Of a stretch of 64,000 nt of DNA, positions 27,760-35,957 are shown piece by piece. Source of the stretch: an uncultured Sphingomonadaceae bacterium (GTDB taxonomy: Bacteria > Pseudomonadota > Alphaproteobacteria > Sphingomonadales > Sphingomonadaceae). The stretch lies in the NCBI GenBank assembly GCA_937995515.1, contig CALKJZ010000003.1, positions 1 through 64,000 on the forward strand, in the 5' to 3' direction. The translations under genes and the position numbers were made by a program. The number at the start of each line of letters is the position of its first letter. Positions within the stretch are counted from its first letter, which is position 1. A model generated the notes under the pieces. It had not been told where the DNA came from. It did no database searches and was given only the letters and a program-made list of their open reading frames with translations.

Positions 27760-28870
27760 TGAAAAGTGGAAGGGCCGCTCCCGCGCGGCCGCCCAGAAGC
27801 CCGTTGCGGCCGCGTTCGGCTGGCGGCCCCCCGGCGCAGGCGCGGTTCGACGAGCCGCGAGGCCATGCCGGCCTGCGAGGGGCGCAAGCGCGGCCACAGG
27901 CACGAGCAGCAGCATGGCGACGCGGGAAAGGCCCGCGATGAAGGCGAAGGCATCGCGCGCGCAGCCGCGGATGGCGCCCGCCGACGAACCGGGCGGCGCC
28001 CAACATCAGGAAGAGGTGGATCGTGGCGTGCACATATCAGCACATATCAGATGTGGGGCGAGATGGCTCCGCGCGCACCGTGGTGCCCGGGCCGCTGGTC
28101 CACGAAGTCGGCAATCAATGAGGTGCTGCAGCAGGACTGGCGGCTTGCCGCCGAGGAAGCGCAGCGCGGCGACGACGGCGCCGAGGACGAGCGCCACGAG
28201 CCACGGCCGCCACGCCAGCCGCAGCACGCGCGCCCGCTTCGGCAAGGCCTGCGCCCTCGAGCTGGACCCTCGAGCTGGAGGTTGCCGAGCAGGAAGCCGG
28301 AGATGACGAACAGCCCGGCGTGGCGCGAGGCCCCGCCTCGAGCAGCTGGGCATGGAAGCCGACGACGAGAAGGAGCGCGATAGGGCGCAGCAGGGCGGCC
28401 GAATCCACCGGGCGCCGCCACGACTGCGGCCCCGCGCGCGGGGCCAGCCGCCCTGCAAGCTCGGCGATCGGGAGGTTCTGCCAGCCGGGCGGCAGGGCTG
28501 CCCGGTCGAGCTTGCCGTCGGGCAGCAGCGGCAGTCTTTCCACTGCGTGGAACCGCGCCGGCACGAAGGCAGGCGGCAGGCGCCACGCCAGCCGCCGGCG
28601 GATGGATGTGAAGAGGACTGCGCCGCCGGGCGCCACGCGGAAGGCCTCGAGCGGGGGACCCCCGGCCTTGCCGATCCCCAGCACGGCGGCCGGGGGGGAC
28701 GTGCCGGTCGACTTCGGGCGCGGCGGCAACCTCGCCGGGCTCCACCCGCACGCCGCGGATGTTCACCGGGTCGTCGGCGTCGTCGGCGCGCCCGAGGCGT
28801 GCGACCTCGCCGGTGGGCCAGGCGCCGGGCGAGATCGCCGGAGCGACAGGGGGCGCCGGGCGGCTCGGCG
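27760..28870 (-). pseudogene. Decayed adenylation-domain/acyltransferase-3 gene
   Basis: Reading leftward, protein-like pieces appear in order but in different frames. At about 28815-28710 the frame gives TGEVARLGRADDADDPVNIRGVRVEPGE, the A8 region of an AMP-binding (adenylation) domain. At about 28600-28480 another frame gives PAFVPARFH...LPLLPDGKLDRAALP, its A10 end. At about 28400-28270 an acyltransferase-3 start follows (LLRPIALLLVVGFHAQLLEAG, then in a shifted frame LFVISGFLLGNLQLEG). At about 28240-28130 a third frame gives LPKRARVLRLAWRPWLVALV. More hydrophobic fragments continue to about 27760. At least three frameshifts are needed, and a 10-base tandem duplication at 28031-28050 is one visible lesion. 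The gap between yebC and the FAD-subunit gene holds nothing else I can support. Confidence 0.6.
28031..28050. repeat. 10-base tandem duplication inside the acyltransferase relic
   Basis: CACATATCAG occurs twice in direct succession (28031-28040 and 28041-28050). Ten bases is not a multiple of three, so the duplication would shift the frame of any gene it lies in. Confidence 0.85.
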
Positions 28871-28983
28871 GCATGGGGTGTCGCATCGTGGAGGGCGACG
28901 GCCTGTGCCGTTTCCGAGGCGCCGTGGAACGCGATCTGCCGCGCGTGGGGCTGGGAGGTGGCGCCCGCAGGCGCCGTCTCGCT

Positions 28984-29754
28984 TCAGGCTGCAGCGGCCC
29001 TGCGGAGCATCACGCCGGCCAGATGGGCGCGATAGTCGGCATCGGCGTGCAGGTCGGCGGCGAGATCGGGATGGTCGAGCGCCTCGGGCAGCGGGCCGCC
29101 CGCTGCGAGCGCTGCCTCGGCGGCCTGCCAGCGGACGACGCCGGTGGTGGCGCCCGTGACGGCGACGCGCACTGCGTCGGCAAAGCGCGCAACGGCGACG
29201 CCCGCGAGCGCGTAGCGCGAGGCCGGATGGGGGAACTTCGCATAGGCAAAGCGATCGGGCAGGCGCAGGCCGATCCGGGTGATGAGTTCGCCATCGGCGA
29301 GAGCGGTTGCGAACATGCCCTGGAAGAAATCGTCGGCCGCGTGCGTGCCGCGGCTGGTCTCGACGATGCCATCGAGCGCGAGCAGTGCGGCCGGATAGTC
29401 GGCGGCCGGGTCGTTGTTGGCAACCGAGCCGCCGATGGTGCCGCGCGCGCGCACCTGCGGGTCGCCGATCCCGGCCGCAAGGCGCGCAAGGCCGGGGATC
29501 GCGCTGCGGACGACGGGCGAGCCGGCCACTCCGGCGTGGCGCGCCATGGCGCCGATCCACAGCCGGTCGGACTCGACGCCGATGGCGGCAAGCCCCGGCA
29601 CGCTGCCGAGGTCGATCAGCCGCTCGACCGCGCGCAGGCCCGACTTCATCGCCGGGATGAGCGTGTGGCCACCGGCGAGGAAGGCGGCATCGCCGCGGAA
29701 GGCGGCCGTCGCCTCGGCGACCGAGGCCGGGCGGATGAGCTCAAAGGGCTGCAT
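28984..29754 (-). CDS. Molybdenum hydroxylase FAD-binding (medium) subunit, CoxM-like
   Basis: A 256-residue subunit that carries electrons from the iron-sulfur subunit to an acceptor through FAD. FLAGGHTLIPAMKSGL (residues 27-42) and TIGGSVANNDPAADYPAALLALDG (around residue 105) are the two FAD-binding signatures. The C-terminal CO_deh_flav_C part is shortish but present. The start at 29754 lies inside the end of the iron-sulfur subunit gene (14-base overlap), so the two are coupled. The large molybdopterin subunit expected in such clusters is absent on both sides. Downstream is a pseudogene. Confidence 0.9.
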   Translation of the reverse strand: MQPFELIRPASVAEATAAFRGDAAFLAGGHTLIPAMKSGLRAVERLIDLGSVPGLAAIGVESDRLWIGAMARHAGVAGSPVVRSAIPGLARLAAGIGDPQVRARGTIGGSVANNDPAADYPAALLALDGIVETSRGTHAADDFFQGMFATALADGELITRIGLRLPDRFAYAKFPHPASRYALAGVAVARFADAVRVAVTGATTGVVRWQAAEAALAAGGPLPEALDHPDLAADLHADADYRAHLAGVMLRRAAAA

Positions 29755-30244
29755 CGGCAGTCTCCGCAATCAGGCCGGCTGCGGCCATGGCGCGCGCGCC
29801 CGCGCGGATGGCGGCAACGATGTTCTGGTAGCCGGTGCAGCGGCACAGATTGCCTTCGAGCTCGTGGCGGACCGTCTCTGCCGACACATCCGGCCCGTGG
29901 CGCATGGCAATGCCGATGCCTGCCATCACCATGCCGGGCGTGCAGAAGCCGCACTGGAGGCCATGTGCCGCGCGGAACGCCTCCTGCATGGGGTGAAGCT
30001 GGCCGTCGGCCCCGGCGAGACCCTCGATGGTGGTGACCTCGTGCCCTTCCGCCTGCGCGACGAGCAGGGTGCAGGCCTTCACCGGCACGCCATCGAGCAG
30101 GATGTTGCACGCGCCGCACTGGCTGGTGTTGCAGCCGATGTGGGTGCCGGTCAGCCCGAGGCCGTCGCGCAGCCACGCAACCATCAGCGTGTGCGGCAGG
30201 ACGTCGGCCGCGCGCGGCTGTCCATTCACGATCACCTCTGGCAT
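29741..30244 (-). CDS. Molybdenum hydroxylase (2Fe-2S) small subunit, CoxS-like
   Basis: A 167-residue protein with two [2Fe-2S] sites. The plant-type site is GCNTSQCGACNILLDG plus a later Cys (KACTLL). The second is QCGFCTPGM with NLCRCTGYQNI. This is the small subunit of xanthine dehydrogenase, CO dehydrogenase and related hydroxylases, and it is full length. It is followed by the FAD subunit with a coupled start. No molybdopterin subunit is in the window, so the partner must be encoded elsewhere or has been lost. A moaB gene for molybdenum-cofactor synthesis lies at 62 kb. Confidence 0.92.
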   Translation of the reverse strand: MPEVIVNGQPRAADVLPHTLMVAWLRDGLGLTGTHIGCNTSQCGACNILLDGVPVKACTLLVAQAEGHEVTTIEGLAGADGQLHPMQEAFRAAHGLQCGFCTPGMVMAGIGIAMRHGPDVSAETVRHELEGNLCRCTGYQNIVAAIRAGARAMAAAGLIAETADAAL

Positions 30245-30311
30245 ACCTCTCTCCTCGTCCCCTAGACGTGCGCTGGCCTGTCGGCCAGCCTGCCGAATGA
30301 TGAGGCCCGGC

Positions 30312-30953
30312 TCAGCTCCTCGGTGCCATGAAGGCGGCAAGGGCGGCCCCCATTTCCTCGACCATGCGCGCCCCGTGCGCCGTCTGCCGCGCGGCTTTCC
30401 ACCAGGCGGCCAGACCGGGCGCGGCCTCGGCGAGGATGGTGGCGGTGCCGAACGGCGACTCGAAGGCATCGAGGAAGAAGAAGACCGGCATCAGTGTCGC
30501 ATCCGCGATGGTGAGGTGTTCGCCCGCTGCGTGGGGGGCGCCCGCCGGGCGCAGCCGTTCCACCTGGCCGAGCGCCGTCTGCAACGATTCGCGCGCGGCC
30601 GGCACGGCCTCGGGCACCTCGCGGGCGCGGAAGATGGGCGTGAGCGCGGGCGCGACATAAAGGTCGGCCGCGCGGGCAAGAAGCCGCGCGCGGGCGCGCG
30701 CGCGCGGCTCGTCGGGAAGCAGCCGCGGCCCTTCGAGCACCTCGTCGAGATATTCGGCAATGACGGCCGATTCGGGCAGGGCGAAATCGCCGTCCAGAAG
30801 GGTCGGCATCTTGCCGAACGGATTGAGGCGCAGATAGGCCTCGGATCTGAGCCCGCCTTCGGGCATCTCGACCGGGATCTCGTGCCCCTTCAGCCGCGCG
30901 ACGAGCACGGCGCGCATCACGAAGGGCGAAAGCAGGCCTCCAAGAAGCTTCAT
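30312..30953 (-). CDS. Glutathione S-transferase family protein
   Basis: A 213-residue protein with an N-terminal thioredoxin-like domain (MKLLGGLLSPFVMRAVLVARLKG, then NPFGKMPTLLDGDFALPESAVIAEYLDE). The glutathione-binding PT...ES pattern is around residues 50-65. A helical C-terminal domain contains TIADATLMPVFFFLDA. I took ATG 30953, because AGGGAGG abuts the earlier ATG (30959) and is correctly spaced for this one. Substrate unknown. It is on the same strand as gapR and lies 22 bases after it. Confidence 0.9.
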   Translation of the reverse strand: MKLLGGLLSPFVMRAVLVARLKGHEIPVEMPEGGLRSEAYLRLNPFGKMPTLLDGDFALPESAVIAEYLDEVLEGPRLLPDEPRARARARLLARAADLYVAPALTPIFRAREVPEAVPAARESLQTALGQVERLRPAGAPHAAGEHLTIADATLMPVFFFLDAFESPFGTATILAEAAPGLAAWWKAARQTAHGARMVEEMGAALAAFMAPRS

Positions 30954-30975
30954 CGGCATCCTCCCTGTGGTCGGC

Positions 30976-31218
30976 TCAGGCGGCAAGGCCAAGCGCCGCC
31001 TTGTAGGTCTCAAGCAGCGCCTCCTGCTCGGCGCGGGCGCTGGCATCCATCCGCCGCAGCCGCACGATCGCGCGCATCGTCTTCACATCATAGCCGGTGG
31101 CGCGGGCCTCGGAATAGACGCCCCTGATCTCGTCCATGAGGGTGCGCTTTTCCTCCTCGAGCGTCTCGATGCGCTCGATGAACTGGCGCAGCTGCTCGGA
31201 TGTCACATTGGCGGTCAT
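30976..31218 (-). CDS. gapR: GapR/DUF2312 nucleoid-associated protein
   Basis: An 80-residue, strongly helical protein of the DUF2312 (UPF0335) family. It starts MTANVTSEQLRQFIERIETLEEEKRTLMDEIR and carries the conserved EARATGYDVKTMRAIVRLRRMD core. In Caulobacter the family member GapR binds overtwisted DNA ahead of replication and transcription and supports topoisomerase action. The family is restricted largely to alphaproteobacteria, which supports the taxonomic call. Its promoter must lie in the 95-base gap shared with the divergent MATE gene. Confidence 0.92.
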   Translation of the reverse strand: MTANVTSEQLRQFIERIETLEEEKRTLMDEIRGVYSEARATGYDVKTMRAIVRLRRMDASARAEQEALLETYKAALGLAA

Positions 31219-31313
31219 GGCGGCCCCCTGGCTTGGCCGGGCTGCGCTAGCCGAGCCGCGGGGCCGGCGGCAAGCGGCTTGGCGGCCTCCGCGCCCGCGG
31301 GTAGGAGCCGCGG

Positions 31314-32705
31314 GTGAACCCGCCCCGCCCTGCCCCCGGCCTCGGCGCCCCCGATGGCACCCTGCGCGAGCTCTGGCACCTTGCCGGCCCGGTGATGGGC
31401 TCGCGGCTCGGCATCATGGCCATGGGGCTGACGGACGCCATTGTCGTTGGCCAGTATTCGGCCGAGGAACTGGGCTTCCACGCGCTTGGCTGGGCGCCGA
31501 CGGGGACGGTGCTGGTGGCGGGCATCGGGCTTCTGGCCGGCGTGCAGGTGATGACGGCGCGGCACCTCGGCGCGGGCGCGCCGGAGCAGACGGGCGCGGT
31601 GCTGCGGCGCGGCATCGTCTATGCCTTCTGGCTGGGGATCGCCTTTACCGCGCTCATCTGGATTGGAGGCCCGCCGGCGATGCCGCTTCTGGGCCTCGAG
31701 CCTGCGCTGGTGGCGGGCGCGACCGCCGTGATGCTGATCTTCGCGCTTTCGATGACACCCTATCTCGTCGCCGATGCGATGATCTTCTGGCTGGAGGCGC
31801 ACGGGCGCGCCGCCTGGCCGCTGTGGGCGATGTGGGCCGCCAACGGGGTCAACCTGCTGCTCGATCTCTGGATGGTGCCCGGCCATTCGCCCTTCGGGGT
31901 GGATGGCGCACAGGCCGCGGCCTGGGCAACGCTCGGCAGCCGTACCGCGCTGCTGCTGCTTCTGGCCGCGATGGTGCTGCGCTGGGACGGCGCGCGGGCC
32001 TGGGGCGTGTTCCGCCGGGCGCCGCGAGACCCGCGCGCGGGCGCCGAGCAGCGCCGGATCGGCTATGCCTCGGGCGTCTCCTATGCAATCGAGGCCGGGG
32101 CCTTTTCCGCGCTTTCGATCGTGGCGGCGCTGGCCGGGACGCTGGCGGTGGCGGCCTGGGCGGTGGTCATCAATGTTGCCGCCATCGTGTTCATGCTGCC
32201 GATGGGCCTTGCGACCGCAACGGCCGTGTTCGTCGCGCGCTCGGTGGGCGCGGGCGATGCCGGCGCCATGGTGCGCGCCTTCCGGCTGGGGATGGCAAAC
32301 ACGGTTGCGGTGCTGCTCCTCGTCTCGCTGCTGATGGCGATTGGCGCCGACGGAGTGGCACGCGCCTATACCGCCGACCCGCGCGTGCTGCCGGCGATCG
32401 CCGGGGCGCTGGTGCTTTCCTCGCTGTTCTTCGTGGCCGACGGGATGCAGGCGGTTGCGGCCGCGGCGCTGCGCGCGCGCGGCGACATCTGGTGGCCGAC
32501 CGCGATGCACGTGGCAAGCTATGCCGTGCTGATGCTGCCGCTTGCCCATGTGCTGGCGCACCTTCGGGGCCTGGGGCTTGACGGGATCGTCTGGGCCGTG
32601 ATCGTGGCGAGCCTCGTGTCTGCAACCGCGCTCACCGGCCGCTTCCTGTTGCTTGGCCGCCGCCTTCCCGGGCGGGCGGCGCTGGCCCGGGCAGGTGCCA
32701 CGTGA
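31314..32705 (+). CDS. MATE-family efflux transporter
   Basis: A 463-residue protein with about twelve hydrophobic segments in two halves. It starts at GTG 31314 after GTAGGAG. The N-terminal half has ELWHLAGPVMGSRLGIMAMGLTDAIVVGQ, the MATE family lead, and the second half repeats the pattern at SGVSYAIEAGAFSALSIVAAL. Such exporters use a sodium or proton gradient to expel cationic drugs or metabolites. The stop overlaps the next start (GTGA). It is first in a four-gene coupled operon whose other members suggest a small-molecule substrate rather than a general drug pump (inference). Confidence 0.92.
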   Translation: MNPPRPAPGLGAPDGTLRELWHLAGPVMGSRLGIMAMGLTDAIVVGQYSAEELGFHALGWAPTGTVLVAGIGLLAGVQVMTARHLGAGAPEQTGAVLRRGIVYAFWLGIAFTALIWIGGPPAMPLLGLEPALVAGATAVMLIFALSMTPYLVADAMIFWLEAHGRAAWPLWAMWAANGVNLLLDLWMVPGHSPFGVDGAQAAAWATLGSRTALLLLLAAMVLRWDGARAWGVFRRAPRDPRAGAEQRRIGYASGVSYAIEAGAFSALSIVAALAGTLAVAAWAVVINVAAIVFMLPMGLATATAVFVARSVGAGDAGAMVRAFRLGMANTVAVLLLVSLLMAIGADGVARAYTADPRVLPAIAGALVLSSLFFVADGMQAVAAAALRARGDIWWPTAMHVASYAVLMLPLAHVLAHLRGLGLDGIVWAVIVASLVSATALTGRFLLLGRRLPGRAALARAGAT

Positions 32706-33370
32706 ACGGGCCGCCGCTGCCGCCGCCGCTTGCCGCCGCTGCGGCCACGGGCATCCCGCGCTCGCTGCAGGCCTATGCGGTGCTCTATGGCGGGCTTCTC
32801 GTGGTGGCGGGCGTGCTCGGGTTCAAGCTGGTGAAGCTGGGGCCGCTTGCGGTGCCGGGCGGGGTGTTTGCCTTCCTCCTCGCCATCGTGACCATCAATG
32901 CCACCGCCGAGCTGCACGGGCGGGGTGTCGCCCAGCGCATGGTGCTGATGGGCTATGTGCCGATGACGGTTGCGATCCTCCTGATGCAGCTGGTGCTGGC
33001 ACTGCCCGGGGCCGACGGCTGGGGCGGGCAGGCGGCGGCCGAGGCCGTGTTCGGCGCCTCCAGCCGGCTGATTGTCGCCGGCATGGTGGCCTATGGCATT
33101 TCGCAGACGCTCGACGTCACGATCTTCACCTGGATGCGCGGCCAGCCAGGCGGGCAGATGCTGTGGTTCCGGGCCACGGTTGCGGCCGTGATCGCGCAGA
33201 CGGTGGATACCATCATCTTCGTGACGATCGGGTTTTTCGGCCTTTATCCGCTGCTGCCGGTGATCGGCGGGCAGCTTGCGGCCAAGGCGGTCATCTGGGT
33301 GCTGGCGGTGCCGCTCCTCTACCTTGTGGTGGGCGCTGGCCGCCGGCTCGACGGGCGGGGCATGCGCTGA
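32702..33370 (+). CDS. VUT-family transporter (queuosine-precursor type)
   Basis: A 222-residue inner-membrane protein with six or so hydrophobic segments, matching the vitamin-uptake-like/YhhQ (COG1738) pattern. The marks are LLVVAGVLGFKLVKLG, the ATAELHGRGVAQRMV motif after the third segment, SQTLDVTIFTWMR, and the TVDTIIFVTIGF stretch. Family members import 7-deazapurine queuosine precursors in other bacteria. Starts at GTG 32702 overlapping the MATE stop and ends in a TGATG overlap with the first deacetylase gene. The presence of gluQ in the window shows that queuosine-modified tRNA is used by this organism. Confidence 0.85.
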   Translation: MNGPPLPPPLAAAAATGIPRSLQAYAVLYGGLLVVAGVLGFKLVKLGPLAVPGGVFAFLLAIVTINATAELHGRGVAQRMVLMGYVPMTVAILLMQLVLALPGADGWGGQAAAEAVFGASSRLIVAGMVAYGISQTLDVTIFTWMRGQPGGQMLWFRATVAAVIAQTVDTIIFVTIGFFGLYPLLPVIGGQLAAKAVIWVLAVPLLYLVVGAGRRLDGRGMR

Positions 33371-34257
33371 TGGACGATCCGGACCTCTATGCCTACCGGC
33401 CGTGGCGGGAGCGCGCGCCGCTCCGCTGGCCGGGGGGCGCCACCTGCGCGGTGTGGGTGGCGCCCAATCTCGAATATTACGAGCTCGACCCGCCGCCCCA
33501 CCCCAAGAGGCGGGCGTGGGCGCGGCCGCACCCGGACGTCGTCGGCTTCGGCCACCGCGACCATGGCAACCGCGTGGGCCACTGGCGGATGGCCGAGGCG
33601 ATGAGCGCGTTCGGCTTTCCCGGCTCCGTCTCGCTGTCGGTGGCGCTCTGCCAGCACCACCCGGAGATCGTGGCCGATGCGGCCGCGCGCGGCTGGGAGT
33701 TCTTCTCCCACGGGATCACCAACACCCGCTATGCCTACGACATGAGCCCCGACCAGGAGCGGGCGATCATCCGCGATTCGGTGGAGACGGTGAAGGCGGC
33801 CACCGGCCAGACCATCCGCGGCTGGCTGGCGCCTGCGCTCACCCATACCGTCAACACCATGGACCTGCTGGCCGAGGCCGGCCTCGCCTACACCTGCGAC
33901 CTCTACCACGACGACCAGCCGACCTGGGTCTCAACCCGCAACGGCCCGCTCGTTGCGATCCCCTACAGCCTCGAGGTCAACGACCATTATGGCTTTTTCG
34001 TCTACAACATGAGCCCGCGCGCCTATGCCGAGACCCTGATCCGCCAGTATGAGCGGCTGGCAGCCGAGGGGGCGAGCGGAGGCACGGTGATGTGCATTCC
34101 GCTGCACGCCTATCTCATCGGGCAGGCGCACCGGATCGGCCCGTTCCGCGAGGTGCTGCGCCACATCGCCGCCGACGGCCGCGCCTGGATCGCGCGCGCG
34201 GGCGAGATTGTCGATCAGTTCCGCGCGCAGGTGCCGCCGCCGGAGACGCGCCCATGA
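33370..34257 (+). CDS. Polysaccharide deacetylase/PuuE-like hydrolase 1
   Basis: A 295-residue NodB-fold protein of the PuuE-like subgroup. After YRPWRERAPLRWPGGATCAVWV it has FGHRDHGNRVGHWRMAEAM, EFFSHGITNTRYAYDMS and PALTHTVNTMDLLAEAGLAY, with the metal-site His residues in the SHG and later CIPLHAYLIGQAHR parts. Cytoplasmic, as no signal peptide is seen. Members of this subgroup hydrolyse cyclic amides such as allantoin as well as acetylated sugars. It overlaps the transporter gene by one base and the second hydrolase by four, so they are made together. Confidence 0.85.
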   Translation: MDDPDLYAYRPWRERAPLRWPGGATCAVWVAPNLEYYELDPPPHPKRRAWARPHPDVVGFGHRDHGNRVGHWRMAEAMSAFGFPGSVSLSVALCQHHPEIVADAAARGWEFFSHGITNTRYAYDMSPDQERAIIRDSVETVKAATGQTIRGWLAPALTHTVNTMDLLAEAGLAYTCDLYHDDQPTWVSTRNGPLVAIPYSLEVNDHYGFFVYNMSPRAYAETLIRQYERLAAEGASGGTVMCIPLHAYLIGQAHRIGPFREVLRHIAADGRAWIARAGEIVDQFRAQVPPPETRP

Positions 34258-35174
34258 CCCTCGATCCCTCCTATCTCGAATATCCGCGCCGCAGGCTCGG
34301 CTATGATCACGACCTCTACGACTGGTCGAACATCCACGCGCGTGGGCCCGTTGCGTGGCCGGGCGGCGCGAAGGTGGCGGTCTGGCCGTGCATCGTCGCC
34401 GAGTTCTTCCCGCTCACCCCCGCCGACCGGCCGTTCCGCGCGCCCGGGCACATGCAGACGGCCTTTCCCGATTACCGGCACTACACGGCGCGCGACTATG
34501 GCAACCGGGTTGGCATCTTCCGGCTGCTCGACGCGCTGGAGGCGCGCGGGATCCGCGGCTCGGTGGCGATGAACGTGGCGGTGGCCGAACGCGCCCCGGC
34601 GCTCCTGGCTGCGGTGCGGGCGGGCGGGCACGAGATCGTGGCCCATGCCACCGACATGAACGGGGCGATCGACTCCAGCCTTCCGGCCGAGGAGGAGGAG
34701 GCCATCATTGCGGGCACGCGCGCGCGCTGGCAGGCGCTCGGCGAGGAGCCCCGGGGGTGGCTTTCGGTTGCGCGCTCGCAGAGCTGGCGCACCGCCGATC
34801 TCCTCCTCGCCCACGGCTTTGCCTGGATGGCGGACTGGCCGAACGACGACCTGCCCTACCGCTGGCGCAACGGCATCATCAACCTGCCTCTGAACCACGA
34901 GCTTTCCGACCGGCAGATCATCAACGTGACACAGGCGGGCAGTGACAGCTGGGCCGAGCAGATCGGCGATGCGGCCGCCTGGCTCGCCGACGAGGCGGCG
35001 CGGCAGGGCGCAGGCCGGCTGCTGCCCCTTCAGCTCACCCCCTACATCATCGGCCTGCCCTACCGCGTGGGCGCGCTCGAGCGCCTGCTCGACCTGCTCC
35101 GTTCGCGCGGCGACTGCTGGTTCGCAGCCGGTGGCGCGATTGTAGCCGAATGGGCGCGCCAGCAGCCCGGCTGA
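34254..35174 (+). CDS. Polysaccharide deacetylase/PuuE-like hydrolase 2
   Basis: A 306-residue paralogue of the gene before it, with the same layout: VAWPGGAKVAVWPCIVAEFF, YTARDYGNRVGIFRLLDALE, EIVAHATDMNGAIDSS, SVARSQSWRTADLLLAHGFAWMADW and a final LQLTPYIIGLPYRVGALERLLD. The acidic and His residues of the NodB metal site differ in places from copy 1 (AHA for SHG; TPYIIGLPYR for LHAYLIGQAHR), so the two may form a hetero-oligomer or have different substrates. It ends the coupled operon and converges on the exported repeat-protein gene with a three-base gap. Confidence 0.85.
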   Translation: MTLDPSYLEYPRRRLGYDHDLYDWSNIHARGPVAWPGGAKVAVWPCIVAEFFPLTPADRPFRAPGHMQTAFPDYRHYTARDYGNRVGIFRLLDALEARGIRGSVAMNVAVAERAPALLAAVRAGGHEIVAHATDMNGAIDSSLPAEEEEAIIAGTRARWQALGEEPRGWLSVARSQSWRTADLLLAHGFAWMADWPNDDLPYRWRNGIINLPLNHELSDRQIINVTQAGSDSWAEQIGDAAAWLADEAARQGAGRLLPLQLTPYIIGLPYRVGALERLLDLLRSRGDCWFAAGGAIVAEWARQQPG

Positions 35175-35177
35175 GCC

Positions 35178-35957
35178 TCAGCCAAGCTGGCCGAGCGGCG
35201 AGCGGCGGGCGGCCTCGCGCCGCGCGGCGGCCACGTCGCCCTGGCGCAGCAGCGGCAGGACGGCGCGGGCCTGGGCCTGCACCAGCCGCTCGAACCCGTC
35301 GGCGGCGCGCGCCCGGTCGGCGCGCTCGAGCAGCGCCTCGGCGCGCCGCGCATTGCCGGGATCGAGCGCCAGCGCGGTAAACGCGAAGAAGGTGGGGATG
35401 ACGGGGCCAGGCGGATCAAGCGCCATGGCCTGCCCGAACGACGCCTCGAAGCCCTGCCGGCTGGCGCCGAGCGCGGTGCCGGCGACCAGCCGTCCAAGCG
35501 TCGCCACCGCCTCGCCGTGCCAGCCGCCGAGCGCGGCGTGGGCAAGCGCATTTTGCGGGTCGCGCGCGATGGCGGCTTCGAACGCGCGCCGCGCTTCGCG
35601 CGCAAGGCCCGGCGAGTTCCTGAGCTTGGCGCGGTAGCCGGTGGCGATGGCGCGCTGCAGCCGCGCCTCGGTATTGCCGGGCTCGAGCGCAAGCGCGCGG
35701 TCGAAGAAGGCCTCGGCCCGTTCCAGGAGCGCCTCGGCGCGGGCACGGTCGCGCGCGGCCCAGGCGGCCTCGGTCGAGGCGGCGCGGCCTGCGGCAATGA
35801 GCGCGGCCGCGCCTGCTGCGCCCTCGCCGGCGGCGACCGCCTCGGCAAAGCGGCCCTGTGCAAACAGCGCCCCGGCATCGGCCGCGTGCGCTTCCGGTGC
35901 GGCAACGACGAGGCCAAGGAGCGCGCCGGGGATGAGCCGGGCCTTCATCCCCCGCAT
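35178..35957 (-). CDS. Exported TPR-like protein of unknown function
   Basis: A 259-residue protein with a signal peptide (residues 1-25, ending EAHA). A helical, Ala-rich body follows with repeat-like stretches AEAFFDRALALEPGNTEARLQRAIA, ARRAFEAAIARDPQNALAHAALG and FFAFTALALDPGNARRAEALLERA, spaced like tetratricopeptide repeats. TPR proteins are scaffolds, and no partner can be named. The ATG at 35957 shares its A with the lysK stop (TGATG). A second ATG at 35948 is also possible. Translationally coupled to lysK, but the functional link is unclear. Confidence 0.78.
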   Translation of the reverse strand: MRGMKARLIPGALLGLVVAAPEAHAADAGALFAQGRFAEAVAAGEGAAGAAALIAAGRAASTEAAWAARDRARAEALLERAEAFFDRALALEPGNTEARLQRAIATGYRAKLRNSPGLAREARRAFEAAIARDPQNALAHAALGGWHGEAVATLGRLVAGTALGASRQGFEASFGQAMALDPPGPVIPTFFAFTALALDPGNARRAEALLERADRARAADGFERLVQAQARAVLPLLRQGDVAAARREAARRSPLGQLG

